From Calendula officinalis (taxonomy: Eukaryota > Streptophyta > Magnoliopsida > Asterales > Asteraceae): a stretch of 64,000 bases of DNA. Shown piece by piece: positions 50,301-60,377 of the stretch. The stretch is taken from contig OY970828.1 of NCBI GenBank assembly GCA_963853835.1, positions 59,016,861-59,080,860 of the forward strand. The letters run 5' to 3'. The position numbers and the translations under genes are program-made. The number at the start of each line of letters is the position of its first letter. Position 1 is the stretch's first letter. Under the pieces are notes generated by a model. It did no database searches. It was not told the DNA's origin and saw only the letters and a program-made list of their open reading frames with translations.

Positions 50301-51178
50301 TGTGGCAGCATATATCTACAAGAAAGCAGGCAGATGGAAGCAGTCAATTGCATTGTCTAAGAAAGATAAGGTGTACAAAGATGCAATGGAGACTGCTTCA
50401 CAGTCGGGTGACCGTGAGCTGGCAGAAGAGCTGCTTGTTTACTTTATTGACCAGGGGAAGAAGGAGTGCTTTGCTTCGTGCCTTTTTGTTTGTTATGATC
50501 TGATTCGGGCTGATGTGGCGCTTGAGCTTGCTTGGTTGAATAATCTCATTGATTTTGCCTTCCCGTATCTGCTTCAGGTAATTAATCTCATTTTTATTAC
50601 TATCTCAGATTATATATTTAACTTCATTTCTTTTTGTGCAGTTTATCCGTGAATATACTGGCAAGGTTGATGATTTAATCAAGGACAAGATTGAAGCAGC
50701 AAAGGAAAACAAAGCCAAGGAGAATGAAGAGCAGGATGTCATCAAGCAACAGGTTTTTTTATTTATGTATTTTGCTCTTTGTTTTATGAAATTAAAGTTT
50801 TTGCGTCCTCTTTTTTACTATACAGATAGTTCCAATTTTAAAACTTTAACATCAATGTTCCCTTATTTTGGAACTTGTAACATCCGGCTGTTGGTGTTAC
50901 AAGTTTTAAAACTATGGAATATCCAGTAATAAAAAAAAGTTGGGTGAAATCTATAATTTCATACAAAGCACAGTCGTGTTATAAATGAAAGTTAAGATAT
51001 GATTAATTTGAGGGTGTTTGGTTGGTTTCAGAATATGTATGCACAACTATTGCCACTTGCTCTACCTGCTCCACCAGGCATGGGTGGTGGATATGGTCAA
51101 CCGGGACCACCGCCAATGGGCGGAATGGGGATGCCGCCAATGCCTCCGTTTGGAATGCCGCCAATGGGATCCTACTGA
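41315..51178 (+). CDS. CHC: Clathrin heavy chain
   Basis: Scaffold of clathrin triskelia, which coat vesicles at the plasma membrane and trans-Golgi. Predicted exons: 41315-41359, 41835-42039, 42262-42350, 42471-42549, 42658-42785, 42926-43024, 43129-43237, 43340-43419, 43496-43723, 43947-44012, 44146-44262, 44338-44535, 44634-44750, 44835-44894, 44998-45084, 45162-45245, 45342-45476, 45577-45639, 45703-45807, 45887-45999, 46067-46456, 46540-46818, 47406-48408, 49054-49539, 50098-50577, 50642-50752, 51032-51178. All are GT-AG and join in frame to 1700 residues, close to the usual plant length near 1705. The start is [15 protein letters not shown] in a GCCACCATGG context. The first third is the beta-propeller, then alpha-helical heavy-chain repeats from exons 16-25, a charged coil in exon 26 and the Gly/Pro/Met-rich tail ending PPMGSY. 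Three late introns hold MITEs. First-codon position is good to about 1 base. Confidence 0.97.
46880..47318. mobile_element. Fold-back MITE in clathrin intron 22
   Basis: Inverted ends TTCAAGGTAGTCCTTAATTTT and AAATTAAGGACTACCTTGAA, with further inverted blocks inside (gggacaaatctcaacc, gtattttggtcatttgac) around a centre rich in AATCACATGTGATT. A related sequence starts near 63611. Confidence 0.85.
48447..49016. mobile_element. Fold-back repeat with internal tandem units in clathrin intron 23
   Basis: The left arm (GTAAATTATAATAATTGTCCC, GACCAAATTACCC) is answered by the right arm (GGGTAATTTGGTCC, CTGTAATTTAGTC). The right arm contains repeated GGGACAAAAATCACGAAATT-like units at 48770-48970. 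Confidence 0.75.
49576..50080. mobile_element. Fold-back MITE in clathrin intron 24, with a hAT-like piece inside
   Basis: Inverted blocks GTACCATATTACATAC... and ...GTAACATGGTAC, CATAAATTACACTGGTAGTCC and GGACTACTAGTGTAATTTATG. Inside, TAGGGGTGAGCATTTGG at 49710 followed by AACCGAAACCGG words resembles one end of a hAT-type MITE; its other end is degraded. Confidence 0.75.
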
Positions 51179-53652
51179 TTGGGTGTTTTCACATAGTTTG
51201 TTATTTTGAGTTTCTTCTGTTGGGTTAATAGGAATAATAATGAGATTCTAGTGGTTGGTGTGGATAAGGTTTTTGTAATATTCTTTGGATAGCTGTAGCT
51301 GAGGCATTTTTTGCAGCTGGTAGGACTTAACTTCATATTATATGCATTGTGTAACAAAACAACGGGTTTCATTTCATAGGATAGGAAGGATGTATATGCT
51401 ACTTACTACTACCACTTTTTCTATGCTTTTGATTTCAGACTTGAATACCATCCCTCTCTTCTCTTCTTTGGTAGTTAATATCTTTTCTTCTCATATTTCT
51501 TTACAGCATAACCTGCTTTAGTTTTTAACAAATTCCATGTTTCTTGTTGATCAATAGCTCTAAATGTATTAAAAACCGTCTACTTGTTTTAACTAGAGCA
51601 CCTCACCACGGTTGACACTCCCGGCCACTTTGTGGTGGGGGTTTCCATGGTGGGCACTGAGGATGGACGTGGCTTCAAACGGTCGCATTTTTTTATTATC
51701 AATCCTAACTGTCGAACAAACTGTCACATTCTAATTTTTTATACCCCAAACAAAAAATACACAACCAATTAATCCATTTCACCACATCTACAAATCTCTC
51801 TTTTCTATAATTCATCATTCTACTTTCTTACTTTTTAATCTCTAAAAAATACCATGTATTCAAATGTTGGTTTTCCAAATAAGCCATCAAGAAAACAATC
51901 CAAAAACTCATCACAGCCTCTTAACTATAATCGCTATCCCACAACCACCACCTTTTGGGTCTCCTCCTGGATTCCAACAACAATCAAACATGTTTTTCAA
52001 TGCAACTTCATAATCAATTTTACCCTCGATATCTAAAATCACCATTGTTTTTAAACCAAACCACATCTTCTACTCAAAACCACCCACCTCAAAATTTACC
52101 TACCCAAATGGAATACAACTGTTTTCATCTTAAGGATTCTGATTCGGATGAAGTTTTGGGTAGCCAAACGCAAATTACCGAAACCCAAAGCCCCCAAAAA
52201 TAATAATAATAAGTTCCAGTAACTGATCGAATGAAAAGGAAAGCAAGATTAGACGAGAGACTGCTTTGACACGAGGATGGATTGACGAACTTTATAAACA
52301 AAGAGCGTTATCGTACAAGGAACTATCTTACCGTTAAGGGGTGATGTCGGGATATGAAGTAGCTTACACGACGTCAACCAGCAACATGGGGCTAGTGGGA
52401 AGTAAGTTGACGTATAAACTCCTCTACACCAAGACATTCCCCTACCCACATTTTGGTTGATATCATTCATGGTCATCTAAAGTGGATGGAAGTTGAACGT
52501 TCACACTAGAAGTTTTGTGGTATGACAATTAATAGTACAATGACAAGTACTACACCATACGCTAATGGACATTTTATCATCATTAAAATTTGTTTTTAAA
52601 CAAAACTCAAACTGACCTTACTAAGTTTGGATTGACAAAAATTGAACTTGAAAATTGTAGGACTTTACCCTCAAAGAGGGAGCCCTTCCAGAAATTCTCG
52701 ATGGCCAAGGGAGACCCAAGGCCAAGGAGGGGGTTTGGAAATAGTTTTCAACCAGCAATTGACGCGCCTCGGTTATTACCTCATTAGCTGAGTCATTGCC
52801 CCAAGCGCAAAGATGCTTTAAACCTTCAAGCAACCGATCCTTTTATACTACCATTTCTTACACCCATTTTACTTCACTCACCGATGTGGGATCCTGCTCA
52901 CCCTTTTCAATCGTCCAATAAGTTTTTAGTTATGATTCAACTACATTTTTTATTATTTAAACCTCTATTACATCTTTTAATTCTTCTAGTAATGGCCATC
53001 TTAATAATTATTTTCACTTAACATGGTTTCCAACTCGCTTCTAATCTTAAGGTGATAGGGTGCTTTGTGGGTAGTCGCGTAAACCTCCGTGGTCATAACT
53101 TATAAGAGACTATTTTTTTTGCTCATAGGAACTGAATTATGTGAAATTTTTTTTAATCAAATTATATATTTTATTTTTATAGAAAATGCCGGCATGCAAT
53201 TTGACACGTAGTGTGTGATGAAGTTTAAATAACTAAAGCGAGTCATGATAAAAAGCAAGAATAAGAAATTCATGAAAAAAAAAATGATCAGAAATTCCAG
53301 TTGAGTCTTGTTTGTATTTTGCAAAAAATGTGTTTGTTAAGAGAAATGGTATTCATTATTGATGCCTATTAAGTGGGTTTAGTGTTCATACTCCCCACAA
53401 AATAACATGTGTAAACAACTAATTTTCTTTTTTTATATTGTCAATTGATTTGACGGTTGTCTTATCAAGTGACTAATCACATAAATTATTTCGAGCTTAT
53501 ATGTGCGAATAGTATGCACCGGAATTATTTTTCGTTTGTTAATGTGCAAATTCCAATTTTGACTTTTCAAGCTTATATCACATTCGTTTGGTGGATGTAT
53601 CTATTTCCATATTTGCATCTCTCTTTGAAGATGTGGGTATGCATTTATCGCG
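51179..53652. other. Clathrin 3' flank and degraded sequence
   Basis: The clathrin 3' UTR is followed from about 51596 by GAGCACC and a broken Ser/Gln/Pro-rich ORF (51854-52203 in two frames). That pattern is seen in proteins linked to PIF/Harbinger elements, but the call is weak. A minus-strand ORF at 52621-52833 has no recognised domain. Confidence 0.35.
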
Positions 53653-53657
53653 TTAAA

Positions 53658-53810
53658 TATTAGTAAATATGTATAATGTAAATTAGGATAGTTAGTTATT
53701 AGGGTAAATCTCTTACGTAATCTTTGTATAATCTTGTAATATCTCTCCCTATATAAGGGATGCTCTTGGTTAATAATAATCATCAAAGATTTATACCATA
53801 AACACTTTTA
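53658..53810 (+). repeat. 5' LTR with TATA box
   Basis: Runs from TATTAGTAAATATG to AACACTTTTA. The termini are TA...TA rather than TG...CA. TATATAAG at 53750-53757 is the likely promoter box. Confidence 0.93.
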
Positions 53811-53822
53811 TGGTATCAGAGC
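53811..53822 (+). other. Primer binding site
   Basis: TGGTATCAGAGC immediately after the LTR, the standard plant site for initiator tRNA-Met priming of minus-strand DNA. Confidence 0.93.
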
Positions 53823-53905
53823 CTATTCCCTAAAAATACCCTAGCCGTCAAAACCCTAGCCGTAGCCACCGTTCACGAACGCAGGCAAGCTTCACCGGAA
53901 AAACC

Positions 53906-56900
53906 ATGGTTACTTCCGCAAGCTCTTCATCCACGAGTACGCCGGCGAAAACATCCACCCTCCACCCAGTTTACACGGTCACAAATATCCAAAACAAAGT
54001 CCGGATACTCGATGGCACGACTGTCACCTACTCGTCATGGGTGAAGTTGTTCAAACTCCACGCTAGAGGCTATAAGGTTCTTGACCACATCGACGGGACC
54101 CCTGCTCCCGCAGAAACCGATGAAAAATTCGAATCATGGGCTGAGATAGATGCAATCGTCCTACAATGGATCTACGGAACATTGTCGAACGATATCTTAG
54201 CTCGTGTTCTTGATGCGGAAGCCACTGCTCACGTAGCATGGAACAAAATCCGCGACATCTTCCTCAACAACAAAGGTGCTCGAGCCGCCGCACTCGAACA
54301 CGAATTCACAAATCTCACGTTAGCCGCATGCTCTTCAATGGAAGAATACTGTCAAAAATTGAAGGGCCTTGCCGAGCAACTTGCGGATGTCGATAATCCG
54401 GTCAAAGAATCACGAATGGTGTTACAACTGGTTCGTGGTCTGCCATCGGAATTCGATACCGCCGCATCCTTCATCAACCAAAGTTCGCCATCGTGGGAAA
54501 CCGCATGCAGCATGTTGCAGCTCGAACAGCACCGTCAGTCCGCCCGCCAGTCCGCAAGTCAATCTGCCATGGTCACACCTTCGGTACAAAAGAATTCCCC
54601 GGCGACCAATGACGGTACTGGTGACAACCGATCCTATGGACGGGGTCGCGGCCGTGGCAGATCCGGAAACCGTGGAGGTCGCTCGGGATATCAAGGTCGG
54701 GGACGCGCATCATTCAACCAGGGTATGCCGCCACCCAACGCCTACCCACCGTGGGCCTGGTGGGCTCCCCCTCCGTGCCCGTACCCGACTCAGCAGGCCC
54801 GGTACAACTTCTGGCCCAATTCTGCACCACCGCCCACTGCCCCAGCAGCACAGGCTTCGGCCCATATGGCCCAGCAGCAACAGCAGGCCCAAAACAGCCC
54901 AGCGGACCCCGCGGCCCAACCTCCCAACAACGAGCCACTGCAACAGTACGATGCGTTGAACCCCACCGACATCGGAGCGGCCTTCCAAGCCATGCACCTC
55001 AACTACCCCGATCCGTCTTGGTATATGGACACCGGGGCAACCTCTCACATGACCGCGGACGAAGGTAAAATTCATACCCCTTTGGTTCAATCTAACATTC
55101 AAGCTGTGTATGTAGGAAACGGAACTAGCATACCAATAAAAGGATCCGGAAACGCCACTTACCACAAATACCACCTCCGAAATATCCTTTATACTCCTAA
55201 CATTATTAAAAATCTAGTGTCCGTTCGTAAATTTACTCGTACTAATAATGCTTCTGTTGAATTTGATCCATACGGTTTTTCTGTGAAGGATTTCAAGGAT
55301 GGCCGGATTCTTTCGCGCCACAATAGCACGGGTGATCTCTACCCATTCACATCACCCGCTACTACCTCCCAAGCTCATGTGGCGACCTCCACTACCGATC
55401 AATGGCACAACCGTCTCGGTCACCCGGGCGCCACAATTTTGGATTTTTTACGTACTCGTTTTTTTCTTTCGTGTAATAAAAACAAACCGCCTTCGGTGTG
55501 TCATTCGTGTCAATTATCAAAAAATAAACGTTTACCATTTTACGATTCTAATACTATTTGTTATGCACCTTTTGATATTATACATTGCGACTTATGGACC
55601 TCCCCCGTAAGTAGCAACTCGGGTTATAAATACTACATGGTGCTCATTGATCATTACACCCAATATGTGTGGATATATCCTCTTAAATACAAATCGGACA
55701 CTTTTACAAATTTTTCAAAATTTCATAAACTCATATTCACACAATTCAACCGTAATATTAAGTCATTCCAATGTGACTTAGGAGGCGAATTTGACAATAA
55801 CGAGTTTAAAACATTTGCCTCCAATAACGGTCTTGTTTTCCGTTTCTCGTGCCCTCAAACATCCCCTCAAAACGGAAAATCAGAACGTATGATTCGTCGC
55901 CTAAACGACATCGTACGGACCCTCCTCACCCACGCCCACCTCCCGCCAAAATTTTGGGTTGAAGCCCTTCACACCGCCACCTATCTTCACAATATCCTTC
56001 CCACCAAAACCCTCAAATCCCTCACCCCCACCTATGCCCTATACGGTCGCCACCCTACATACGACCACCTACGTGTGTTCGGGTGTGCCTGCTACCCTAA
56101 CACATCCGCCACCCAACCCCATAAACTTCACCCTAGATCCGAACGGTGTATCTTCCTTGGATACCCGTCAAACTTCCGGGGATACCGATGCCTCAACCCT
56201 CAAACGGGTCGAGTGCTCATCTCACGCCATGTCGTGTTTGATGAAACATCGTTCCCCTACCCCGATACCACTCCCTCCAACTCCTATTCCTTCCTCGATG
56301 ACCCACCCTTCCCCACCCCCTTCCTATCCTCCGCTGCCCCTCCCACCACCCAACCCAACACTCCTTCCAACCAACCCCCCACACCACCGCCCCCTCCCCC
56401 TCCCGACAGCCCACCTCCAGCCCACAACTACCCTAACCCGCACGACAGCCCTCCTCCGCCTCCCACTCCAACCCCACCCGCCAGCCCAAACCCGAACCCA
56501 CCACAGCCACCTCCCGAAAACACCCACACCATGACCACCCGTGCCAAAGACGGTATATACAAACCCCGCCAAATCCTAAATCTCCACACCGATACCAACC
56601 ATACCGTCTCGCCCATCCCCACCACCTACGCCATGGCTTTCCGTGATCCTAATTGGTTAAATGCTATGCACGATGAATACAATGCACTGCTTGCGAATGA
56701 TACATGGAAGCTCGTACCCCGACCCACCGATCATCCGGTTATTCGTTGCATGTGGCTTTTTCGCCACAAATATCATGCGGATGGGTCACTACAAAGATAT
56801 AAAGCCCGATTGGTCGTTAATGGTAAATCTCAAACAGTGGGTATTGATTGTGACGAGACTTTTAGCCCGGTCGTCAAACCGGCAACGATACGCACGGTCC

Positions 56901-58165
56901 TAAGTTTAGCCGTATCCAAGTCTTGGCCGATACATCAACTTGATGTGAAAAACGCCTTTCTACATGGTGAGCTTCAAGAAACGGTTTACATGCATCAACC
57001 GCCGGGTTTTATGAATAAACAATTTCCCGATCATGTTTGTTATTTGCAAAAATCGCTATATGGTCTTAAACAAGCCCCCCGGGCATGGTACAATCGGTTT
57101 GCTAATTTTATCACGAAGAATGGGTTCCGAAGTAGCACATGTGACAATTCCTTATTCGTGTACCGGAACGGAACTCAAACCGCGTACCTCTTACTGTACG
57201 TTGATGATATTGTCCTCACGGCATCCGACACTACATTTTTAAACTCTATCATCAAGACTCTTTCACAAGAGTTCGCTATGACCGACCTTGGGTCACTACA
57301 TCACTTTCTCGGGATTGCGGTTAAAAGAGATAAACATGGCTTGTTCCTATCCCAATCACAGTATGCGCTTGATATTCTAAAGCGGGCCTCCATGACCACA
57401 TGCAACCCCTGTAACACTCCCGTTGATACATCTTCCAAACTCAGTGCGACCGCGGGAAAACCGTTAACAGACGGGACTCTTTATCGAAGTTTGGCCGGGG
57501 CACTTCAATACCTCACATTTACACGGCCCGATATTCAATACGCGGTTCAACAAATATGTCTTTTCATGCATGCTCCACGAGATTCGCATTTTAACTTCAT
57601 GAAACGGATCATACGGTATATTAAAGGAACGATTGAGTTTGGCATTCGGATCGTAGCATCACCCAGTCACACACTTACGGCTTACTCTGATGCCGACTGG
57701 GGCGGGTGCCCTGATTCACGTCGATCCACCTCGGGTTATTGTGTCTATCTCGGTGATAATTTAATATCTTGGTCGTCCAAGAGACAATCTACAATCTCTC
57801 GGTCAAGTGCCGAAGCCGAGTACCGAGGAGTCGCTAATGCGGTTGCAGAAACGAGTTGGCTTCGCAATCTTCTACTTGAACTACACTGCCCTTTGCGACA
57901 AGCCACCATCGTATATTGTGATAATGTTTCGGCGGTTTACTTATCTGGCAACCCGGTTCAACACCAACGTACCAAGCATGTTGAAATCGATATTCACTTC
58001 GTAAGAGAAAAGGTAAAAATCGGTGACATTCGCGTTTTACACGTACCTGCTGCATATCAATATGCCGATATTTTTACCAAAGGCCTACCAAGACAACTAT
58101 TCGAAAGCTTCAGGACCAGTTTAAGCGTACGGTCCCCTCCCGCTCCAACTGCGGGGGACTATTAG
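53906..58165 (+). CDS. Ty1/copia gag-pol polyprotein
   Basis: Single open frame of 1419 residues. Gag occupies about residues 1-350, with an RGRGRGR-type basic stretch near 245-265 and a Pro/Gln/Ala-rich tail but no CCHC zinc knuckle. Protease active site DTGA at 375-378. The pre-integrase H-H-C-C finger lies near 499-545. Integrase acidic triad D562, D624 and E660 has the 35-residue last spacing expected. RT has the YVDD box at 1098-1101 after QLDVKNAFLHG and SLYGLKQAPRAW. RNase H starts with YSDADWGG near 1260 and ends with HVEIDIHFVREK and the ADIFTKGLP block. There are no stops or frameshifts. The order protease-integrase-RT-RNase H is that of Ty1/copia. The last two codons, TAT and the stop TAG, are the first six bases of the 3' LTR. 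Confidence 0.97.
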   Translation: MVTSASSSSTSTPAKTSTLHPVYTVTNIQNKVRILDGTTVTYSSWVKLFKLHARGYKVLDHIDGTPAPAETDEKFESWAEIDAIVLQWIYGTLSNDILARVLDAEATAHVAWNKIRDIFLNNKGARAAALEHEFTNLTLAACSSMEEYCQKLKGLAEQLADVDNPVKESRMVLQLVRGLPSEFDTAASFINQSSPSWETACSMLQLEQHRQSARQSASQSAMVTPSVQKNSPATNDGTGDNRSYGRGRGRGRSGNRGGRSGYQGRGRASFNQGMPPPNAYPPWAWWAPPPCPYPTQQARYNFWPNSAPPPTAPAAQASAHMAQQQQQAQNSPADPAAQPPNNEPLQQYDALNPTDIGAAFQAMHLNYPDPSWYMDTGATSHMTADEGKIHTPLVQSNIQAVYVGNGTSIPIKGSGNATYHKYHLRNILYTPNIIKNLVSVRKFTRTNNASVEFDPYGFSVKDFKDGRILSRHNSTGDLYPFTSPATTSQAHVATSTTDQWHNRLGHPGATILDFLRTRFFLSCNKNKPPSVCHSCQLSKNKRLPFYDSNTICYAPFDIIHCDLWTSPVSSNSGYKYYMVLIDHYTQYVWIYPLKYKSDTFTNFSKFHKLIFTQFNRNIKSFQCDLGGEFDNNEFKTFASNNGLVFRFSCPQTSPQNGKSERMIRRLNDIVRTLLTHAHLPPKFWVEALHTATYLHNILPTKTLKSLTPTYALYGRHPTYDHLRVFGCACYPNTSATQPHKLHPRSERCIFLGYPSNFRGYRCLNPQTGRVLISRHVVFDETSFPYPDTTPSNSYSFLDDPPFPTPFLSSAAPPTTQPNTPSNQPPTPPPPPPPDSPPPAHNYPNPHDSPPPPPTPTPPASPNPNPPQPPPENTHTMTTRAKDGIYKPRQILNLHTDTNHTVSPIPTTYAMAFRDPNWLNAMHDEYNALLANDTWKLVPRPTDHPVIRCMWLFRHKYHADGSLQRYKARLVVNGKSQTVGIDCDETFSPVVKPATIRTVLSLAVSKSWPIHQLDVKNAFLHGELQETVYMHQPPGFMNKQFPDHVCYLQKSLYGLKQAPRAWYNRFANFITKNGFRSSTCDNSLFVYRNGTQTAYLLLYVDDIVLTASDTTFLNSIIKTLSQEFAMTDLGSLHHFLGIAVKRDKHGLFLSQSQYALDILKRASMTTCNPCNTPVDTSSKLSATAGKPLTDGTLYRSLAGALQYLTFTRPDIQYAVQQICLFMHAPRDSHFNFMKRIIRYIKGTIEFGIRIVASPSHTLTAYSDADWGGCPDSRRSTSGYCVYLGDNLISWSSKRQSTISRSSAEAEYRGVANAVAETSWLRNLLLELHCPLRQATIVYCDNVSAVYLSGNPVQHQRTKHVEIDIHFVREKVKIGDIRVLHVPAAYQYADIFTKGLPRQLFESFRTSLSVRSPPAPTAGDY
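58149..58159 (+). other. Polypurine tract
   Basis: A purine run centred on GCGGGGGA lies directly before the 3' LTR and within the last codons of the polyprotein. Confidence 0.75.
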
Positions 58166-58312
58166 TAAATATGTATAATGTAAATTAGGATAGTTAGTTA
58201 TTAGGGTAAATCTCTTACGTAATCTTTGTATAATCTTGTAATATCTCTCCCTATATAAGGGATGCTCTTGGTTAATAATAATCATCAAAGATTTATACCA
58301 TAAACACTTTTA
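58160..58312 (+). repeat. 3' LTR
   Basis: Identical to the 5' LTR over all 153 bases, followed by TTAAA. Confidence 0.95.
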
Positions 58313-58594
58313 TTAAATTGAACCGGTTATAACCCTCAAACAAATTGACCGAATCAATCCTAGACAGACAGGTTCAACTCGTTAAATATGACCCAAACAT
58401 GAGATTTTACGAGAATTTCAATTTTGGCAAGTTTGACGATCGCTTGATAACTCATTTTCTTGCTTGTACGTTCAAGTGATTAAATTATCTTGAATGAAAT
58501 AACTTTAAACCAAAATGTTACTTTGTATAGTCCAAGTCAGTTGACTGGACTTTGGATGTCGGCTAGTGTAGGATACACAAGTACATAACATATA

Positions 58595-59342
58595 GAGTTA
58601 ATTACATAGATGGTCCTTTAATTTTATACTAAATTTCACCAATGGTCTTTTAGTTTAAGAAATTACACTGATGGTCCTTATTTTCTTAACTTATTGCACC
58701 GATAGTCCTTTAGGCTAAACGGTGTTAAAATTTTCTGTTAAATCTCCCATGTGAGATGCGTATGAGGCCATTGTAGTCTTTTCCCATTTCACTTTTTGCA
58801 TTAAAAGCTGTAAATAAGCTTTTTTTTTAATTTTTTGCAAAACGTGAAATGGGAAAAGACTACAATGCCCTCATGTGCATCTCACATGGGAGACTTAATA
58901 GAAAATTTTAACACCGTTTAGCCTAAAGGACTATCGGTGCAATAAGTTTAAAAATAAGGACTATCGGTGCAATAAGTTTAAAAAATAAGGACCATCAATG
59001 TAATTTCTTAAACTAAAGAACCATTGGTGAAATTTGATACTCCCTCCGTCCCTAAATAAAGTTCCCATTTCTTTTGGGCACAACTTTTTAGGAGATAGTT
59101 AGTGGTGGAGTATTTGATATTACTTTTGATTAAAATATAAGGTTTGATTGGAGAGAGAAAGTGTTTTAGGAGATAGTTAGTGGTGAAAGTATTGTCAATA
59201 ATATTATTATATTAAGTGGGCCTCTTAAGTTTGAGAAATGAGAACTTTATTTAGGGACAAAACTTGAAGGAGAAATGAGAACTTTATTTAAGGACGAAGG
59301 GAGTATAAAATTAAAGGATCATGGAATCCATGTAATGAACTC
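58595..59342. mobile_element. Mutator-type fold-back MITE with 9-bp duplication
   Basis: Exact 9-bp copies TAACATATA flank it (58586-58594 and 59343-59351). The ends GAGTTAATTACATAGATGG and its diverged inverse, and long inverted inner arms (AACACCGTTTAGCCTAAAGG, CCCATGTGAGATG), make a hairpin around 58800-58840. A Stowaway-type MITE sits in its right arm. Confidence 0.9.
59040..59303 (-). mobile_element. Stowaway-type MITE, 264 bp, nested
   Basis: CTCCCTCCGTCCC to GACGAAGGGAG with TA at 59038-59039 and 59304-59305. It has the family body in inverse orientation relative to the other copies. Confidence 0.92.
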
Positions 59343-59351
59343 TAACATATA

Positions 59352-60377
59352 CTTTGACTTTTGAACATTTTTAAGCTTTACTTAACTCTTGAACATGCTT
59401 AAGCTTTATTTTTGTCATCTACATACAATAGGTGATCTAGATTGTTGATTTTTACATTGGTCATTGTAGCAACTTTTGAGCGATTATATTTAATCCAATA
59501 TCCATCTTCAAAAAGTAACTTTAAATTAGTTGAAAAATCGATGTTGTAAACAAAAGTTGGAACCAAAATACATAGTTTTAGGGGTGTTTGGGATTGCTTA
59601 TTGAAAATAGAATATGCGTTTTGAAAATAGATAATCAGATTATCATCGGTTACAAAACATGATTTAGAAAAATAATGTTTGGATATTATTTGTTTGAAAT
59701 CGCAATAATCAAATAATCAATTTTTTTATTGTGTTAGTAATCTGGTTATGCAAATAATCAGTTTTCAAAAAACAATAAACACCTCCCAACTTATTTTTCC
59801 AATTTAGGGCAAAAAAACGCAAATAATTGTTTTATTTTTTATTTTTGTGTGTGTCAAATACTCATTTTAGATTAATTGTGTTTGCAAAGCGTAATAAGTA
59901 GATAATCAGTTCCAAATCACAGTTTCAGACACTCCTTAATCATCTCTTTTAACTTTCATAAATATGTATGTTTACTCCATCAAGATCTATGCATTTAACC
60001 ATGACAAAAATTCAAACAAATATTGATTGCTTTATGCATAGAGGAGCACAATTGCATTTGCAAAGCACAAAAAAAGGGAGACAAAGAAAAAGGCAAGAAT
60101 AAGCATCTCTTTAGCAATTTTTTCAAGATCAATAATTACAACAAAACCCATCAAAACCAATTTCAATTGAGCTTCAAATTCACATAAAATTAATAATTTA
60201 TGATGATACAACTTGATGAACTCAAATATTACTCTTATAAAAGTCCCTCAAATGTAATTCTTGGAGGATCATATTGTAAATCCCTAAATTAAACGACACT
60301 AGAAGAGCTAGGCAGACTATAGGCCTCTTGTTATCATTTCCTGTACAAAAGGTCAAACACTTGGATTTGACCAAGTA
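59352..60377. other. 3' flank of the LBD gene
   Basis: AT-rich; includes the 3' UTR of the minus-strand gene. GATAATCAG/CTGATTAT words near 59620-59910 in both orientations suggest an old MITE. No gene seen. Confidence 0.4.

Larger units (their letters stand above)
53658..58312 (+). mobile_element. Complete Ty1/copia element with identical LTRs
   Basis: 4655 bp bounded by 153-bp direct repeats (53658-53810 and 58160-58312) that are identical base for base, with the 5-bp duplication TTAAA on both sides (53653-53657 and 58313-58317). It has a primer binding site, one open polyprotein frame and a polypurine tract. All parts needed for transposition are visible, so the insertion is recent and may still be able to move. 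The short LTRs and RT sequence suggest the Ale/Retrofit group, which is inference. Confidence 0.96.

Noticed and set aside
51854..52203. Ser/Gln-rich broken ORFs
   Set aside because: They hint at a PIF/Harbinger-associated protein, but the similarity is low-complexity and the frame is broken, so I do not call a gene.
54369..56903. Second-frame ORFs of 100-200 codons inside the copia polyprotein
   Set aside because: These are shadows of the GC-rich gag and linker regions in the main frame.
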